A DNA stretch of 64,000 bases from an uncultured Desulfobulbus sp. (GCF_963665445.1 NZ_OY762276.1:3466601-3530600), one strand, 5' to 3'. Shown: positions 25,685-34,653, counted from the stretch's first letter. The notes: generated from the sequence alone by a model not told the origin. Translations and numbers: made by a program.

Positions 25685-27258
25685 TTGCCCGCGGCAGGAT
25701 CTTTCTCCCTGGTGCTCCGCAGGTCGGAAATCGAAAAAATCGGCAGAGGTTTTTCAACGCCGCGGAGTTGCATATCCCCCAATGCGGTGATGGTAAAGGC
25801 ATCAGCCACTGCTTGCCGCACCGTTTCGGTGATATAGATACAACACTTCGAAGACTCCGCCGCCAGCCGCTGGGCAAAATTCACCTCATTGCCGACCACG
25901 GTATAGTCAAAGCGCCGGCTCGATCCGATGTTGCCGATAAACATGGTCCCGCTGGTGACAGCCACCCCTAAATCCACCTTGACGAACTCCGCTGATTGAC
26001 TCGCCCACCGCTCCCGAAGCTCGGCAAACCGAGAACGAATGGCCCAGGCCGCCTGTACAGCCGCCAGACTGGGGTTTTCCAGCTTGACCGGCGCTCCGAA
26101 AATTGAGAGGACCGCATCGCCCATGAATTTATCCACCGTCCCCTGCCACTGGAAAACGACCTCGGTGTACAACTGAAAAAATTCATTGAGAAAACGGCGC
26201 AAGAGCGGCAGCTCCACATGCTGCACCAGGCGGGTGAAATGACGAATATCGGCAAAAAGGACCGTGACCTCGGTAATCTCCCCAAGCTCGGTGAGATCGG
26301 TATGCTGTGCAAGCAGTATCTCAGCCACCTCGGGAGCGACATACTGCTCAAACAGGGTCCGCAGACGGGTGGTCTGAGCCAACATCTGCCGGGAACGAAG
26401 ATTTTCCAGGGCATTGGCGGCCTGGCTGCACACAATGGAAAGCATCTCTTTGTCGGCCGAGGAAAAGCGTTCCTCAGAGGACTTCTGGCTGATATTGAGC
26501 ACGCCGATCACCCGATCACAGATCCGAAGTGGAAAAGAGATGGCCGTCACCAGGTCAGGCTGCTTGAGAAGTTCCGCGAACATGGAGCTGTGCTGATCCT
26601 CCTTGTTGAGGATCACCGACCTGCCATGCTGATACACCCAGCCGGAAATCTGGTCCCCTGGAGCCACACGAATCGAATCGACCAGAGCGGGATCCATTCC
26701 GCTGGCGGCCACGATGCGCAGGCTTTCCTCCCGAGCATCGTAGAGCATGACCGATATCTGGCTCGCGCCGGTCTGTTGGATGACCGCCTGCAACAACTCT
26801 TCGACCAACTCCTGTTCCGAGGAGGCGGCAAAAAATTTTTCACCTAAGCGGTAGAGGGGAATCAATGTCCGCAGGCGGGTGTTTTCCCATTGCAGCTGAA
26901 ATCGCTGCAAAGCCTGCTGCACCACATCGGCCAAAACCTCGGGGGCATAGAGCAACTCGACCAGGCCGGAAAATCCGGCATCAAGCGCACTCTGCAGGAC
27001 AGGCGCTGTCGGTTGCCCGGGAATCAGGAGAATACCGGCCAATCCCGGTTGCAACGCACTGAGCTGGACAAAAACCTTGCGACCGTCAATCGCAGGGGGC
27101 TCGTCGACAATCAGCACCAGGGCCACGCTCTGGTGTTGACAGATCGACTGCACCTCCTCAGCTTTCTGGCAGCGGAGGACACGCAGATGCCCCAGCGCCC
27201 TGAGAATGGTCTGGGCTTGAGCTTCATCGGTGGTGAGGAGAACAACGGGTAATTTCAT
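25681..27258 (-). CDS. Class III adenylate/guanylate cyclase with receiver-like and GAF domains
   Basis: A 525-residue cytosolic protein. Residues about 1-115 resemble a receiver fold (VVLLTTDEAQAQTILRAL, LVLIVDEPP), but the phosphoacceptor Asp setting is poor. Residues 140-310 are a GAF domain. Residues about 325-510 are a class III nucleotide cyclase with metal Asp in VLFADIRHFTRL and in KFMGDAVLSIFG, and the NxxxR region at VVGNEVNFAQRLA. ATG 27258 is used; the upstream start adds 16 unmatched residues. The product, cAMP or cGMP, would be a natural ligand for the cNMP domain of the PilB-like protein at 4155-6404, but that link is inference. Confidence 0.85.
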   Translation of the reverse strand: MKLPVVLLTTDEAQAQTILRALGHLRVLRCQKAEEVQSICQHQSVALVLIVDEPPAIDGRKVFVQLSALQPGLAGILLIPGQPTAPVLQSALDAGFSGLVELLYAPEVLADVVQQALQRFQLQWENTRLRTLIPLYRLGEKFFAASSEQELVEELLQAVIQQTGASQISVMLYDAREESLRIVAASGMDPALVDSIRVAPGDQISGWVYQHGRSVILNKEDQHSSMFAELLKQPDLVTAISFPLRICDRVIGVLNISQKSSEERFSSADKEMLSIVCSQAANALENLRSRQMLAQTTRLRTLFEQYVAPEVAEILLAQHTDLTELGEITEVTVLFADIRHFTRLVQHVELPLLRRFLNEFFQLYTEVVFQWQGTVDKFMGDAVLSIFGAPVKLENPSLAAVQAAWAIRSRFAELRERWASQSAEFVKVDLGVAVTSGTMFIGNIGSSRRFDYTVVGNEVNFAQRLAAESSKCCIYITETVRQAVADAFTITALGDMQLRGVEKPLPIFSISDLRSTREKDPAAGN

Positions 27259-27667
27259 GCAGGCTCTCGGACTGTTCCTGGATCGCTCAGCAGCACTGCC
27301 CGGCAAATCCTTTGCAGATCAACAGGCACAACACCGCACAGTACGCAAACGGCGGGGTTGCAAGCAGATAGGTCGTTGTGCTGATCTGTAGGTAAACAAA
27401 TACATTTCACTGAATTACTGTAATGTTATCATTCCGCCAAAAGCAAGGCAAACAATAGCCGCGACAAAGCACCTCCAAAGGACCTCAGACTATTCATTTT
27501 CTTCTTCCTGAAGTATAATTCTTCCCATGCCAGCCCTCTCGGTTGAGGATAATCCGGGTGCCGAACGGATGCGCCCGACATCCTGGAGTATCTTTTCGGC
27601 CAACCGCATCTGGCCGAACAGGGATCTCACCCAAGAAACACGATTGCTCCAACAACGCGCCAACACA
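27259..27667. other. Intergenic region upstream of the probable selenoprotein gene
   Basis: About 400 bp between the cyclase start and ATG 27668. Short frames on both strands at 27490-27705 have no domain match and are not called. No clear promoter or Shine-Dalgarno site was found for the rightward gene. Confidence 0.4.
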
Positions 27668-28648
27668 ATGAAAAGCACATCAAAAAGACACAAGATAATC
27701 CTCACCTCCCTGCTCCTGCTGAGCCTCCTTGCATCGCCCCATCAAATGCAGGCTGAAAACCTCCGCCTGCTCTACAATAACGACAATATGGGTGAGCTCG
27801 ACGGCTGTGGCTGAGGTCATAGCCGACTGGGCGGTCTGTCCAAAAAATCATTGATTGTCCGTAGCTTATCAGCAGATGCTGACCATCCGGCCCTGCTCGT
27901 CAGCAGCGGCAACATGCTGTTAAAAAAAGGCTACACTCCCGCTGAGCTCCCTGTGGCGACGCTGACCGCAGGAGGGGTCATCCAGGCGACCCAAACCATG
28001 GGCGGCAGATTCATGGGCGTGGGCGCACTTGACCTGACGGCCGGGGTGTCCTTTCTCAAGGCCTACCATCAACCACCGACCTTTTCTCTGCTCTCGGCAA
28101 ACCTGGTGGACGGCAAAACGTTGCAACCTGTTTTCGCCCCCTATACCTGGAGTGTGGCTGGAAAGCTGCGAGTGGCCGTCATCGGCCTGACAGATGATCA
28201 AAGCGTTATCGTGGAAGAAGGGGTGCGGATACTGCCGTGGAAACAGGTGCTGGAATCGACTCTGGCGACGGTACAATCCGAGGCGGACTTCATCCTCCTG
28301 CTCTCCAACTTCTCCATGGCGGAAAATCAGGAGATCGCCCGTTCATATGACCAGATCGACTGCATTTTACAGGTGGGCCACGTGCTCGGCAACAAGGTGC
28401 CGATGGTGATCAAAAACACCCTCATCAGCCAAACCGATATTCGGGGAAAATATCTGGGGGTGCTCGATATCGACTGGAACGGCCACGGCCGCTGGCAGGA
28501 GGGGACAGCGCCTATGGCGGAGGAGACCAACTCGTTCTATCAGAATCGCTTCATCGCGCTCACAACCTCGATGCGCGACGATCCCGAGGTTGCGGCAATA
28601 GTCAAACAGGTGCAACGCAACATTGCCAAAATAGGCAGCCAGCACTAA
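27668..28648 (+). CDS. Exported metallophosphatase/5'-nucleotidase-like protein, probable selenoprotein (in-frame TGA at 27812)
   Basis: Read through one TGA, this is a 326-residue protein. Residues 1-29 are a signal peptide (LLLLSLLASPHQMQA). Next comes LYNNDNMGELDGCG-U-GHSR and LGGLSKKSLIVRSL, then the body of a bacterial 5'-nucleotidase-like fold (VSSGNMLLKKG, VAVIGLTDD, QVGHVLGNKVPMVIKN). From memory, relatives carry a CGC motif followed by GGLARR at the start of the mature domain, and the TGA (codon 49) falls exactly on the second Cys of that motif. Both halves are in the same frame and the reading continues uninterrupted for 278 codons after the TGA. Selenocysteine is therefore the simplest reading; a nonsense mutation or sequence error is the alternative. 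No good ribosome site precedes ATG 27668. Confidence 0.7.
27812..27841 (+). promoter_or_regulatory. Candidate bacterial SECIS region after the in-frame TGA
   Basis: Directly after the TGA, GAC (27825-27827) and GTC (27834-27836) close a loop TGGGCG. The stem extends past one C/U mismatch by a C-G and a G-U pair. G in the second loop position fits the bacterial SECIS rule, but the loop starts 13 nt after TGA, shorter than the usual 16-37. The fold is by eye and weak. Confidence 0.35.
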
Positions 28649-28677
28649 CCTCAAGCGACCCTTTGCAGACAAAAACA

Positions 28678-28706
28678 TAAAAAAAGGCCGCCCATTAAGG
28701 GCGGCC
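28678..28706 (-). terminator. Rho-independent terminator of ppaC
   Basis: GGCCGCCC and GGGCGGCC form a perfect 8-bp stem around ATTAA. On the minus strand it is followed by TTTTTTTATG, 46 bp after the ppaC stop. The rightward flank is AT-rich too, so it may also end the convergent gene. Confidence 0.88.
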
Positions 28707-28752
28707 CATATATATAAAAAAACGTCTTTATATATAGAAAAACTGTCCGCAA

Positions 28753-29673
28753 TTAGCAGCCAAAAGCTTTCTGCAGGTTCGGTACAGTTTGTTTCTTGCG
28801 GCTCATCATGCCATCGATCCACATGGAGTTGCCTTCGAGCTTGGCACCGAAAGCGCCTTCGATCAGGGCATTGTCGTCGGAGAGAACCATCAGATCGGTA
28901 CCCTCTTTGACAACGTCGGTCAGCATCAGCAGTACGGAGTGACGCTCGGTGCCTTTCTGCTCTTTCATGGCACCGTAAAGGGCCTCGCGCATATCGGCAA
29001 CCTGATCCAGGGTAGCGAGCTCAAGCTGGCCAACACCAACTTTCTTGCCGTTCATATCGAAATCTTTGTAGTCGCGATGGAGCAGTTCCATCGGCGGAAC
29101 ACCTGCAACGGCACTCTTGGCTTTGAGCATTTCCATGAACAGAGCGTCGGTGTCTTTGACCTCGGCGATGGCAGCCAGCTCTTTGACAGCCTTCTTGTCA
29201 GCGTCGGTACAGGTCGGGGATTTGAAGTTGACGGTGTCGCTGAGGATAGCGGACAGCATCAGACCGGCAACCTTCGGCTGAACGGCAACGCCTTCCAGAT
29301 CATAGAGGATCTTGAGAACGGTGCCGGTACAGCCTACGGGCATGGCACAGAAGAAAATCGGCTGATTGGTGGTGACATCACCAACTTTGTGATGGTCAAC
29401 AATAGCGACAACCTCGCCGGCGGAAAGATTGTCAGGAGCCTGTGCCAGATCGCTGTGATCAACCAGAGCGATCTGCTTGCCGGTGGCATCGGTCAGGATT
29501 TCAGGGGTGGCAAAACCGAACTGCTTCAATACCATTTCGGACTCGGGATTCAGTTTACCGGCAACGGCGGCAACATAATCCTCGCCTTTTGCTTTCATCA
29601 ACTCAGCATAAGCAATGGCAGAAGTTACAGAATCGGTATCCGGACTTTTGTGGCCAATTACATATACAGACAT
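28753..29673 (-). CDS. ppaC: Manganese-dependent inorganic pyrophosphatase (family II)
   Basis: A 306-residue DHH-superfamily enzyme that hydrolyses pyrophosphate in the cytoplasm, pulling forward sulfate activation and other PPi-releasing reactions. VYVIGHKSPDTDSVTSAIAYA holds the first metal ligands, IVDHHKVGD the DHH motif, and SRKKQTVPNLQKAF the C-terminal substrate-binding SRKKQ. No CBS/DRTGG insert is present, so it is the short unregulated form. GGGAGGT precedes ATG 29673. It is a single-gene unit with its own terminator. Confidence 0.96.
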   Translation of the reverse strand: MSVYVIGHKSPDTDSVTSAIAYAELMKAKGEDYVAAVAGKLNPESEMVLKQFGFATPEILTDATGKQIALVDHSDLAQAPDNLSAGEVVAIVDHHKVGDVTTNQPIFFCAMPVGCTGTVLKILYDLEGVAVQPKVAGLMLSAILSDTVNFKSPTCTDADKKAVKELAAIAEVKDTDALFMEMLKAKSAVAGVPPMELLHRDYKDFDMNGKKVGVGQLELATLDQVADMREALYGAMKEQKGTERHSVLLMLTDVVKEGTDLMVLSDDNALIEGAFGAKLEGNSMWIDGMMSRKKQTVPNLQKAFGC

Positions 29674-29845
29674 AGCGAATTACCTCCCAGAACGTGATAA
29701 ATGACACATGGTGTATGTGCGCTTCTCTCTTCCATCTCGGACCCTGTGCAGGTCGGAAACAATAAAATTGAACGACCTTATAATGTAAATTTATAAGCGT
29801 CAAGAAGAAAAAAAGAGGAATGGCGTGATGCGCCGGCTCTTCCTT

Positions 29846-29878
29846 AAAAAACAAGGGGATCGGCGATGTCGATCCCCT
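29846..29878 (-). terminator. Rho-independent terminator of the BI-1 family gene
   Basis: AGGGGATCG and CGATCCCCT make a 9-bp stem with a 7-nt loop. Read leftward it continues TGTTTTTTAAGG. It lies 30 bp after the BI-1 family stop codon. Confidence 0.85.
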
Positions 29879-29907
29879 AAATTTATGGCCGGAAAATGAA
29901 GGACGGT

Positions 29908-30621
29908 TCAGTCTCTGCTGCCGCCGAAAAAGCGAAGAAGCATCAAAAAGAGGTTGATGAAATCTAGGTAGAGGGCAAGCGCACCGATGATCGCGCCCTT
30001 GTGGATCGCGCCTTCCCCCTGCTGCATGATCCCTTCTTCCCCCATGTTTTTAATCTTTTGCACGTCATAGGCGGTCAGACCGGTAAACACCAGGACGCCG
30101 ATTGCGGAGATCCCCCAATACACAGCCGGACTCTTGAGGAAGATGTTGACCACCGAGGCAAGGAGAATGCCGATCAGCCCCATGAACATGAACGACCCCA
30201 TGCCCGAGAGGTCCCGCTTGGTGACCATGCCGTACACGGCCATGGCGGCGAACATGCCTGCGGTGATGAGGAAGGTGGCCGCAATGGAGGTTTTGGTGTA
30301 GGCGAGAAAGATGGCGGAAAGAGTTATTCCATTCAACAGCGAGTAGCCGACAAAAAGCGCGGTAGCCGTACCTGGCTGTAGCTTCTCGATGCGGGCGGAA
30401 AGGAAAAAGACCATGCCCAATTCCGCAAGAACGAGAATGAAAAAGATGGGGCTGGCGATCAGCGCCTGAACCATGCCCGACTGGGCCATAAAAAAGGCGA
30501 CCACGCCGGTGATCCCAAGGCCGATGGCCATCCAATTGAAGACTTTCGCCAGAAAGACGGTCGAAGCCTCGTGGCGGGCCTGTGCGCGAGTCATTTCGCG
30601 TGTTCCAACTTGTGCTTGCAT
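29908..30621 (-). CDS. Bax inhibitor-1/YccA family membrane protein
   Basis: A 237-residue protein with seven hydrophobic helices. The family (BI-1, YccA, YetJ) comprises pH-sensitive calcium leak channels or modulators of the FtsH protease. FVGYSLLNGITLSAIFLAYT and FTGLTAYDVQKIKNMGEEG are conserved, the latter with the Asp of the pH-gating pair, and the tail LALYLDFINLFLMLLRFFGG is typical. ATG 30621 (MQAQVGTREM) with GGAGGA upstream is preferred over a longer start that would run into the repeat at 30740. Confidence 0.92.
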   Translation of the reverse strand: MQAQVGTREMTRAQARHEASTVFLAKVFNWMAIGLGITGVVAFFMAQSGMVQALIASPIFFILVLAELGMVFFLSARIEKLQPGTATALFVGYSLLNGITLSAIFLAYTKTSIAATFLITAGMFAAMAVYGMVTKRDLSGMGSFMFMGLIGILLASVVNIFLKSPAVYWGISAIGVLVFTGLTAYDVQKIKNMGEEGIMQQGEGAIHKGAIIGALALYLDFINLFLMLLRFFGGSRD

Positions 30622-30739
30622 ATTTCTGTGTTCCTCCGTTTTCAGGGTTATCTGTGAGCTCGTGCCCCGAAATCGTCGTTTCCGCCAAGTGCCGCAAAAC
30701 GATGTTTCGAGTGTGCATCTTACTGTTTTTACGAAACCT

Positions 30740-30839
30740 GATATCCTCGTAAAAGTCAATAAACTGAAAATCACCTTTTGTGAAATCAATGTGTCACGAA
30801 GCTCGAAACGTCGCTCTCGAGGCCTTTTTACGAGAACGA
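30740..30839 (+). repeat. MITE-like 100-bp repeat, copy A (degenerate)
   Basis: Same layout as the copies at 38918 and 54946: left end CCTCGTAAAAGTC, middle CACGAAGCTCGAAACGTCG, and right-end hairpin ending CCTTTTTACGAGAACGA. Flanks GAAACCT and CAAAACT agree at 5 of 7 positions, a worn target duplication. It occupies part of the 470-bp gap before the double-cubane gene, where nothing else was recognised except AT-rich sequence near 30990-31080. Confidence 0.75.
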
Positions 30840-31093
30840 CAAAACTAACTTCGCAGCAGGTCTATTTTTGTAGTTCTCATATTAACCATTCCCCATCCAA
30901 AGGCAAGAAATCTCGGTACTTGATCAGCTCACCTCATGGAGCAGTTCCCCCCTCCGCGTCCCTCAACAGCAGGACAAGATCGGCCAATCCTTTTGTTGAC
31001 AACGGTCTGTTCAATAATTCCTATTTGCCTGGGCTTGCGCGGTTATGCTAGAGAAGAACGTCTATTTTTTGCCCTAACAGGAGGAACGATGCA

Positions 31094-32371
31094 ATGACGG
31101 CAGCAAGCTACCACGCGATGTGGGAACAACTCAACCTCGACATTCCGGCCCACGACGGTCTTCTGGCGGTGCTCGGAAAATTTTACGGCGATATTTACCT
31201 CTCCCAATCCGGACGGCTTCAGGGGATGGAGTATCTGGACTTTGTGCTGAGCGAGGTGCACGGTCTGCGCATCAAGGAACTGCAGGATGCCAAGGCCGCC
31301 GGGCGCACGATCATCGGCACCTTCTGCGTTTTCGTTCCCGAAGAACTGACCCTGGCCGCCGGTGCGGTGCACATCGGTCTCTGTTCCGGTGCCGAGGTGG
31401 GCACGGCCGAAGCCGAACAGCTGGTGCCACGCAACACCTGCGCCCTCATCAAATCCTTTATCGGGTTCAAGCTCGCCCGGCTCTGCCCCTTCACCGAATC
31501 CTGCGACCTGGTCATCGGCGAGACCACCTGCGACGGCAAGAAAAAGGCCTACGAGGCCTTTGCCGAACACGTCCCCATGGAGATCCTCGAGGTGCCGCAG
31601 CGAAAAGAGCCTGCGGATCGAGTGCTGTGGAAAAGCGAGGTGCTGCGGTTCAAGACGATCATTGAACAGCTCACCGGCAACAGTATCACCGAGGAAAAAC
31701 TGCAGGCGGCGATCAAGCTGGTCAACGACAAGCGGCGCGCCCTGCAACGCCTCAACCGGCTTCGCCAGGCAGATCCGGCTCCTATTTCCGGTCGCGATGC
31801 CCTGTTGATCAACCAGGTCTCCTTTTATGACGACCCGGTGCGCTTTACAGCCAGCATCAACACCCTCTGCGATCAGATTGAAGCAAGGATCGCCGCAGGT
31901 GAGGGGGTAGCACCGGCCGACACACCGCGTCTGCTCCTCAGTGGCTGCCCCATGGCCGTTCCCAACTGGAAACTGCCCTACATCGTCGAGAGCAGCGGGG
32001 CGGTCATTGTGGGGGAGGAATCCTGCATCGGCACCCGCAACAGCCGCGATCTGGTCAATGAAGAGGCGACCACCATGGACGGAATGATCGATGCCCTGGT
32101 GGATCGCTACCTGCAAATCGACTGCGCCTGCTTCACCCCCAACAATGAGCGCCAGGCCAACATCCAGACCATGGTCAAGGATCTCAAGGCGGACGGCGTT
32201 CTCCATTACAGTCTGATGTTCTGTCAGCCCTACGAGCACGAGGCGATCAAGATCGAGAAAACCCTGCAGCAGGCGGGCGTGCCCATGCTCTCCATTGCCA
32301 CCGACTACAGCATGGAGGATGTTGAGCAGCTCAAAACCCGGATCGAGGCCTTTGTGGAGATGGTGAAGTAA
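31094..32371 (+). CDS. Double-cubane cluster protein (2-hydroxyacyl-CoA dehydratase D-component family, YjiM-like)
   Basis: A 425-residue protein of the HgdB/BcrB superfamily. Cysteines in GTFCVFVPEELTLAAG, NTCALIKSF, CPFTESCDLVIGETTCDGKKK, SGCPMAVPNWKLP and GEESCIG are positioned to bind Fe-S clusters. The stand-alone form, with no second large subunit, matches double-cubane cluster proteins. These carry an [Fe8S9]-type cluster and, with an ATP-driven reductase, reduce small stubborn substrates such as acetylene in vitro; the natural substrate is unknown. AGGAGGA precedes ATG 31094. The stop overlaps the activator start by one base. Confidence 0.87.
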   Translation: MTAASYHAMWEQLNLDIPAHDGLLAVLGKFYGDIYLSQSGRLQGMEYLDFVLSEVHGLRIKELQDAKAAGRTIIGTFCVFVPEELTLAAGAVHIGLCSGAEVGTAEAEQLVPRNTCALIKSFIGFKLARLCPFTESCDLVIGETTCDGKKKAYEAFAEHVPMEILEVPQRKEPADRVLWKSEVLRFKTIIEQLTGNSITEEKLQAAIKLVNDKRRALQRLNRLRQADPAPISGRDALLINQVSFYDDPVRFTASINTLCDQIEARIAAGEGVAPADTPRLLLSGCPMAVPNWKLPYIVESSGAVIVGEESCIGTRNSRDLVNEEATTMDGMIDALVDRYLQIDCACFTPNNERQANIQTMVKDLKADGVLHYSLMFCQPYEHEAIKIEKTLQQAGVPMLSIATDYSMEDVEQLKTRIEAFVEMVK

Positions 32372-33123
32372 TGGTTATGTTCGGTGGCATCGACATCGGA
32401 TCGCGCTCCATCGAGCTGGTGGTGCGCGATCCGCACCAAGTCATCAGCCGCAAGAAGACGGCCACCACCTTTGATCCGCTCAGCCAGATTCGCCTGCTGA
32501 CCCAGGACATCGAATGTGAAAAACTGGTGGCCACCGGCTATGGACGCGGTCTGGTGGAAACTGCAGGCATCTGCCCGCAGGTGGAGACGATCACCGAAAT
32601 CAAGGCCTACGGACTGGGGGCCAGCGACCTCTTTCCCGAGGCACGCACCGTGCTTGATATAGGCGGCCAGGATACCAAGGCCATTGCCCTCAAGGATGGC
32701 CGGGTGAGCAAATTCGAGATGAACGATCGCTGCGCCGCCGGCACCGGTAAATTTCTCGAACACCTGGCCACGGTGTTTCAGATCCCCCTGGAGGAGTTCG
32801 GCGCCTACGCCCTTGGCGGCACCACACGGCTGGAGATCAACTCGATGTGTACCGTGTTCGCCGAGACCGAGGCCATCAGCCTCATGGCCCGGGGCAAAAA
32901 GCCCGAGGATATCGCCCTGGGCCTGCACGCCTCCATCGTCAAGCGCACCCTGACCATGCTTTCCCGGGTCGGCATCGAGGAACCGCTGCTCTTTGCCGGC
33001 GGCGTGGCCAACAACCCCTGCGTGGTCCAACTCCTCACCGAGGCCCTTGGCACACCTCCTCTTATCCCGAAAGAGCCGGAGATGGTCGGTGCCCACGGAG
33101 CCGCCCTGCACGCCTGCCGGTGA
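32371..33123 (+). CDS. ATP-dependent activator/reductase of the double-cubane protein (HgdC/YjiL-like, BadF/BadG family)
   Basis: A 250-residue ASKHA-fold ATPase that binds one [4Fe-4S] cluster at its dimer interface and injects low-potential electrons into the partner, coupled to ATP hydrolysis. FGGIDIGSRSIELVV is the phosphate-1 motif and VLDIGGQDTKAIAL the phosphate-2 motif. The cluster cysteines are in NDRCAAGTGKFLE and INSMCTVFAETE. Length is typical (250-270). It is translationally coupled to the double-cubane gene, which defines a two-gene redox unit. Confidence 0.92.
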   Translation: MVMFGGIDIGSRSIELVVRDPHQVISRKKTATTFDPLSQIRLLTQDIECEKLVATGYGRGLVETAGICPQVETITEIKAYGLGASDLFPEARTVLDIGGQDTKAIALKDGRVSKFEMNDRCAAGTGKFLEHLATVFQIPLEEFGAYALGGTTRLEINSMCTVFAETEAISLMARGKKPEDIALGLHASIVKRTLTMLSRVGIEEPLLFAGGVANNPCVVQLLTEALGTPPLIPKEPEMVGAHGAALHACR

Positions 33124-33253
33124 TGGTTTCACTGCTTTTTGCTTAACGCCTGAGGCTCAAACTGGTATAGAAGGCACAAAAATTGTGCTGAGTCGGCGAC
33201 GTCCGTCCACGGCAAGCCGGCCTCTCACCTCGTCAACATCAGGAATATACACG

Positions 33254-33505
33254 ATGCATACCATTCAAGACGATACCATCAGAGTCGATCAGGAAACCAA
33301 GAAGCTGCAGGCGTTTCGCCTCGAAGACACGACCAGAGCCCCGGTTATCATCCTCTATATCGATGATAACCAGGCAGAGATGATCCCGCTCAAACCTGGC
33401 CAGATTCCACCGACCACGGTCAAATCGGCCAACATGGAGTCCGAGGTCCAGATCATCACCTACGACGAGGTGCACTCCTTCATGCATCAGGAGCATAAGC
33501 ATTGA
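33254..33505 (+). CDS. Small protein of unknown function
   Basis: An 83-residue acidic protein, MHTIQDDTIRVDQETKK..., with a hydrophobic strand PVIILYIDDN and a histidine-rich tail HQEHKH. No domain recognised. AGGAATA lies about 6 bases before ATG 33254, and codon use resembles neighbouring genes. It lies 130 bp after the activator gene and could share its transcript. The His-rich end might bind metal, but this is only a composition remark. Confidence 0.55.
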   Translation: MHTIQDDTIRVDQETKKLQAFRLEDTTRAPVIILYIDDNQAEMIPLKPGQIPPTTVKSANMESEVQIITYDEVHSFMHQEHKH

Positions 33506-33514
33506 GAAAAGACA

Positions 33515-33546
33515 GGGGAACCTTCAGCCTTTGCAGGAGGTTCCCC
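33515..33546 (-). terminator. Terminator of the min operon
   Basis: GGGGAACCT and AGGTTCCCC form a 9-bp perfect stem. On the minus strand it runs on into TGTCTTTTCTC. It lies between convergent genes and may serve both. Confidence 0.7.
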
Positions 33547-33581
33547 AGGACGGTTATGCGAGAACCGGGGCCTGGCAGAAA

Positions 33582-33839
33582 TTACTTGCCGGGTTCGGCC
33601 AGGGAGATGTTGAGTTCAAGCACCTCGAAATCGCCCTGCTTATCCACCGAAAGCTTGATCTGATCTTCGCTGATCTGGATGTATTTCCGTACTACTTCCA
33701 GAATATCATTCTGCAGTTGCGGCAGAAAGTCGGGGGTATTGGCGCGTCGCCGCTCATGGGCAACGATAATCTGCAACCGCTCTTTGGCCACGGATGCAGT
33801 ACCCGTTTTTTTCGATTTAAAAAAATCCAAAAATTTCAT
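33582..33839 (-). CDS. minE: Cell division topological specificity factor MinE
   Basis: An 85-residue protein that stimulates the MinD ATPase and drives Min oscillation. MKFLDFFKSKKTGTASVAKERLQIIVAHERR contains the membrane-targeting start and the anti-MinCD helix. The C-terminal half (LPQLQNDILEVVRKYIQISEDQIKL) is the dimerisation domain. ATG 33839 is chosen from the MKFLDFF start common to MinE. It lies 4 bp after minD. Confidence 0.95.
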   Translation of the reverse strand: MKFLDFFKSKKTGTASVAKERLQIIVAHERRRANTPDFLPQLQNDILEVVRKYIQISEDQIKLSVDKQGDFEVLELNISLAEPGK

Positions 33840-33843
33840 GGTA

Positions 33844-34653
33844 TTAGGATCCAAAGAAGCGGGAGAAGAAACCCTTTTTCTGAACTTCGAGGAAGCGGTA
33901 CGGTACATCCTCGCCCAGGAACCGGTCCACAATATCAAAGTAGGCGGTACCGGCGTCGCAGTCTTCGGCCATGGTCACCGGAATACCCGAGTTGGAGGCA
34001 GCCAGAACCAGTTTGGATTCGGGCACCACCCCTAGAAAAGGAATGGCGAGAATCTCGCACACATCATCGGCACTGAGCATATCGCCCCGCTCCACCCGGT
34101 CCGGATCGTAGCGGGTGACCACCAGGTGTACCTTGACCGGTTCCTGATCTTCCTCGGAGCGCTTGGTTTTGCTGGCAAGCATACCAATGATACGATCGGA
34201 GTCACGTACCGAGGAAATTTCGGGATTGGTGACCACCAACGCCTCGTCGGCATAGTACATCGCGGTCATGGCGCCCTTTTCAATACCCGCGGGCGAATCG
34301 CAGATGATGTACTCAAAGCTCTGCCGCAACTGGTCGATGACCTCTCCCACCCCCTCCAGGGTCAGGGCGTCCTTATCCCGGGTCTGCGATGCCGGCAGGA
34401 TATAGAGATTGCCGACCCGTTTGTCCTTGATCAGGGCCTGGTTCAACGAACCCTCGCCGTGAATCACATTGAGCAGGTCGTAGACGACCCGTCTCTCGCA
34501 GCCCATAATCAGATCGAGGTTGCGCAGACCGACATCGAAATCGATCACGACCGTCTTATACCCTCGGACCGCCAGCGCAGCAGCAAAAGCCGCACTGGTG
34601 GTGGTTTTGCCCACACCGCCCTTGCCGGACGTCACGACGACCACTTTAGACAA
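33844..34653 (-). CDS. minD: Septum site-determining ATPase MinD
   Basis: A 269-residue deviant-Walker ATPase. VVVTSGKGGVGKTTTSAAFA is the P-loop with signature lysine, FDVGLRNLDLIMGC the switch I region, and ICDSPAGIEKGA the switch II region. The C-terminal FLEVQKKGFFSRFFGS is the amphipathic membrane-targeting helix. It binds the membrane with ATP, recruits MinC, and is released by MinE. It is the second gene of minCDE. Confidence 0.97.
   Translation of the reverse strand: MSKVVVVTSGKGGVGKTTTSAAFAAALAVRGYKTVVIDFDVGLRNLDLIMGCERRVVYDLLNVIHGEGSLNQALIKDKRVGNLYILPASQTRDKDALTLEGVGEVIDQLRQSFEYIICDSPAGIEKGAMTAMYYADEALVVTNPEISSVRDSDRIIGMLASKTKRSEEDQEPVKVHLVVTRYDPDRVERGDMLSADDVCEILAIPFLGVVPESKLVLAASNSGIPVTMAEDCDAGTAYFDIVDRFLGEDVPYRFLEVQKKGFFSRFFGS

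Noticed and set aside
27527..27814. Reading the 27668 gene as a short 48-residue ORF plus a separate 265-codon ORF
   Set aside because: The two parts are in the same frame, the first ends inside a conserved motif and the second has no ribosome site. One protein read through TGA is simpler, though a nonsense mutation remains possible.
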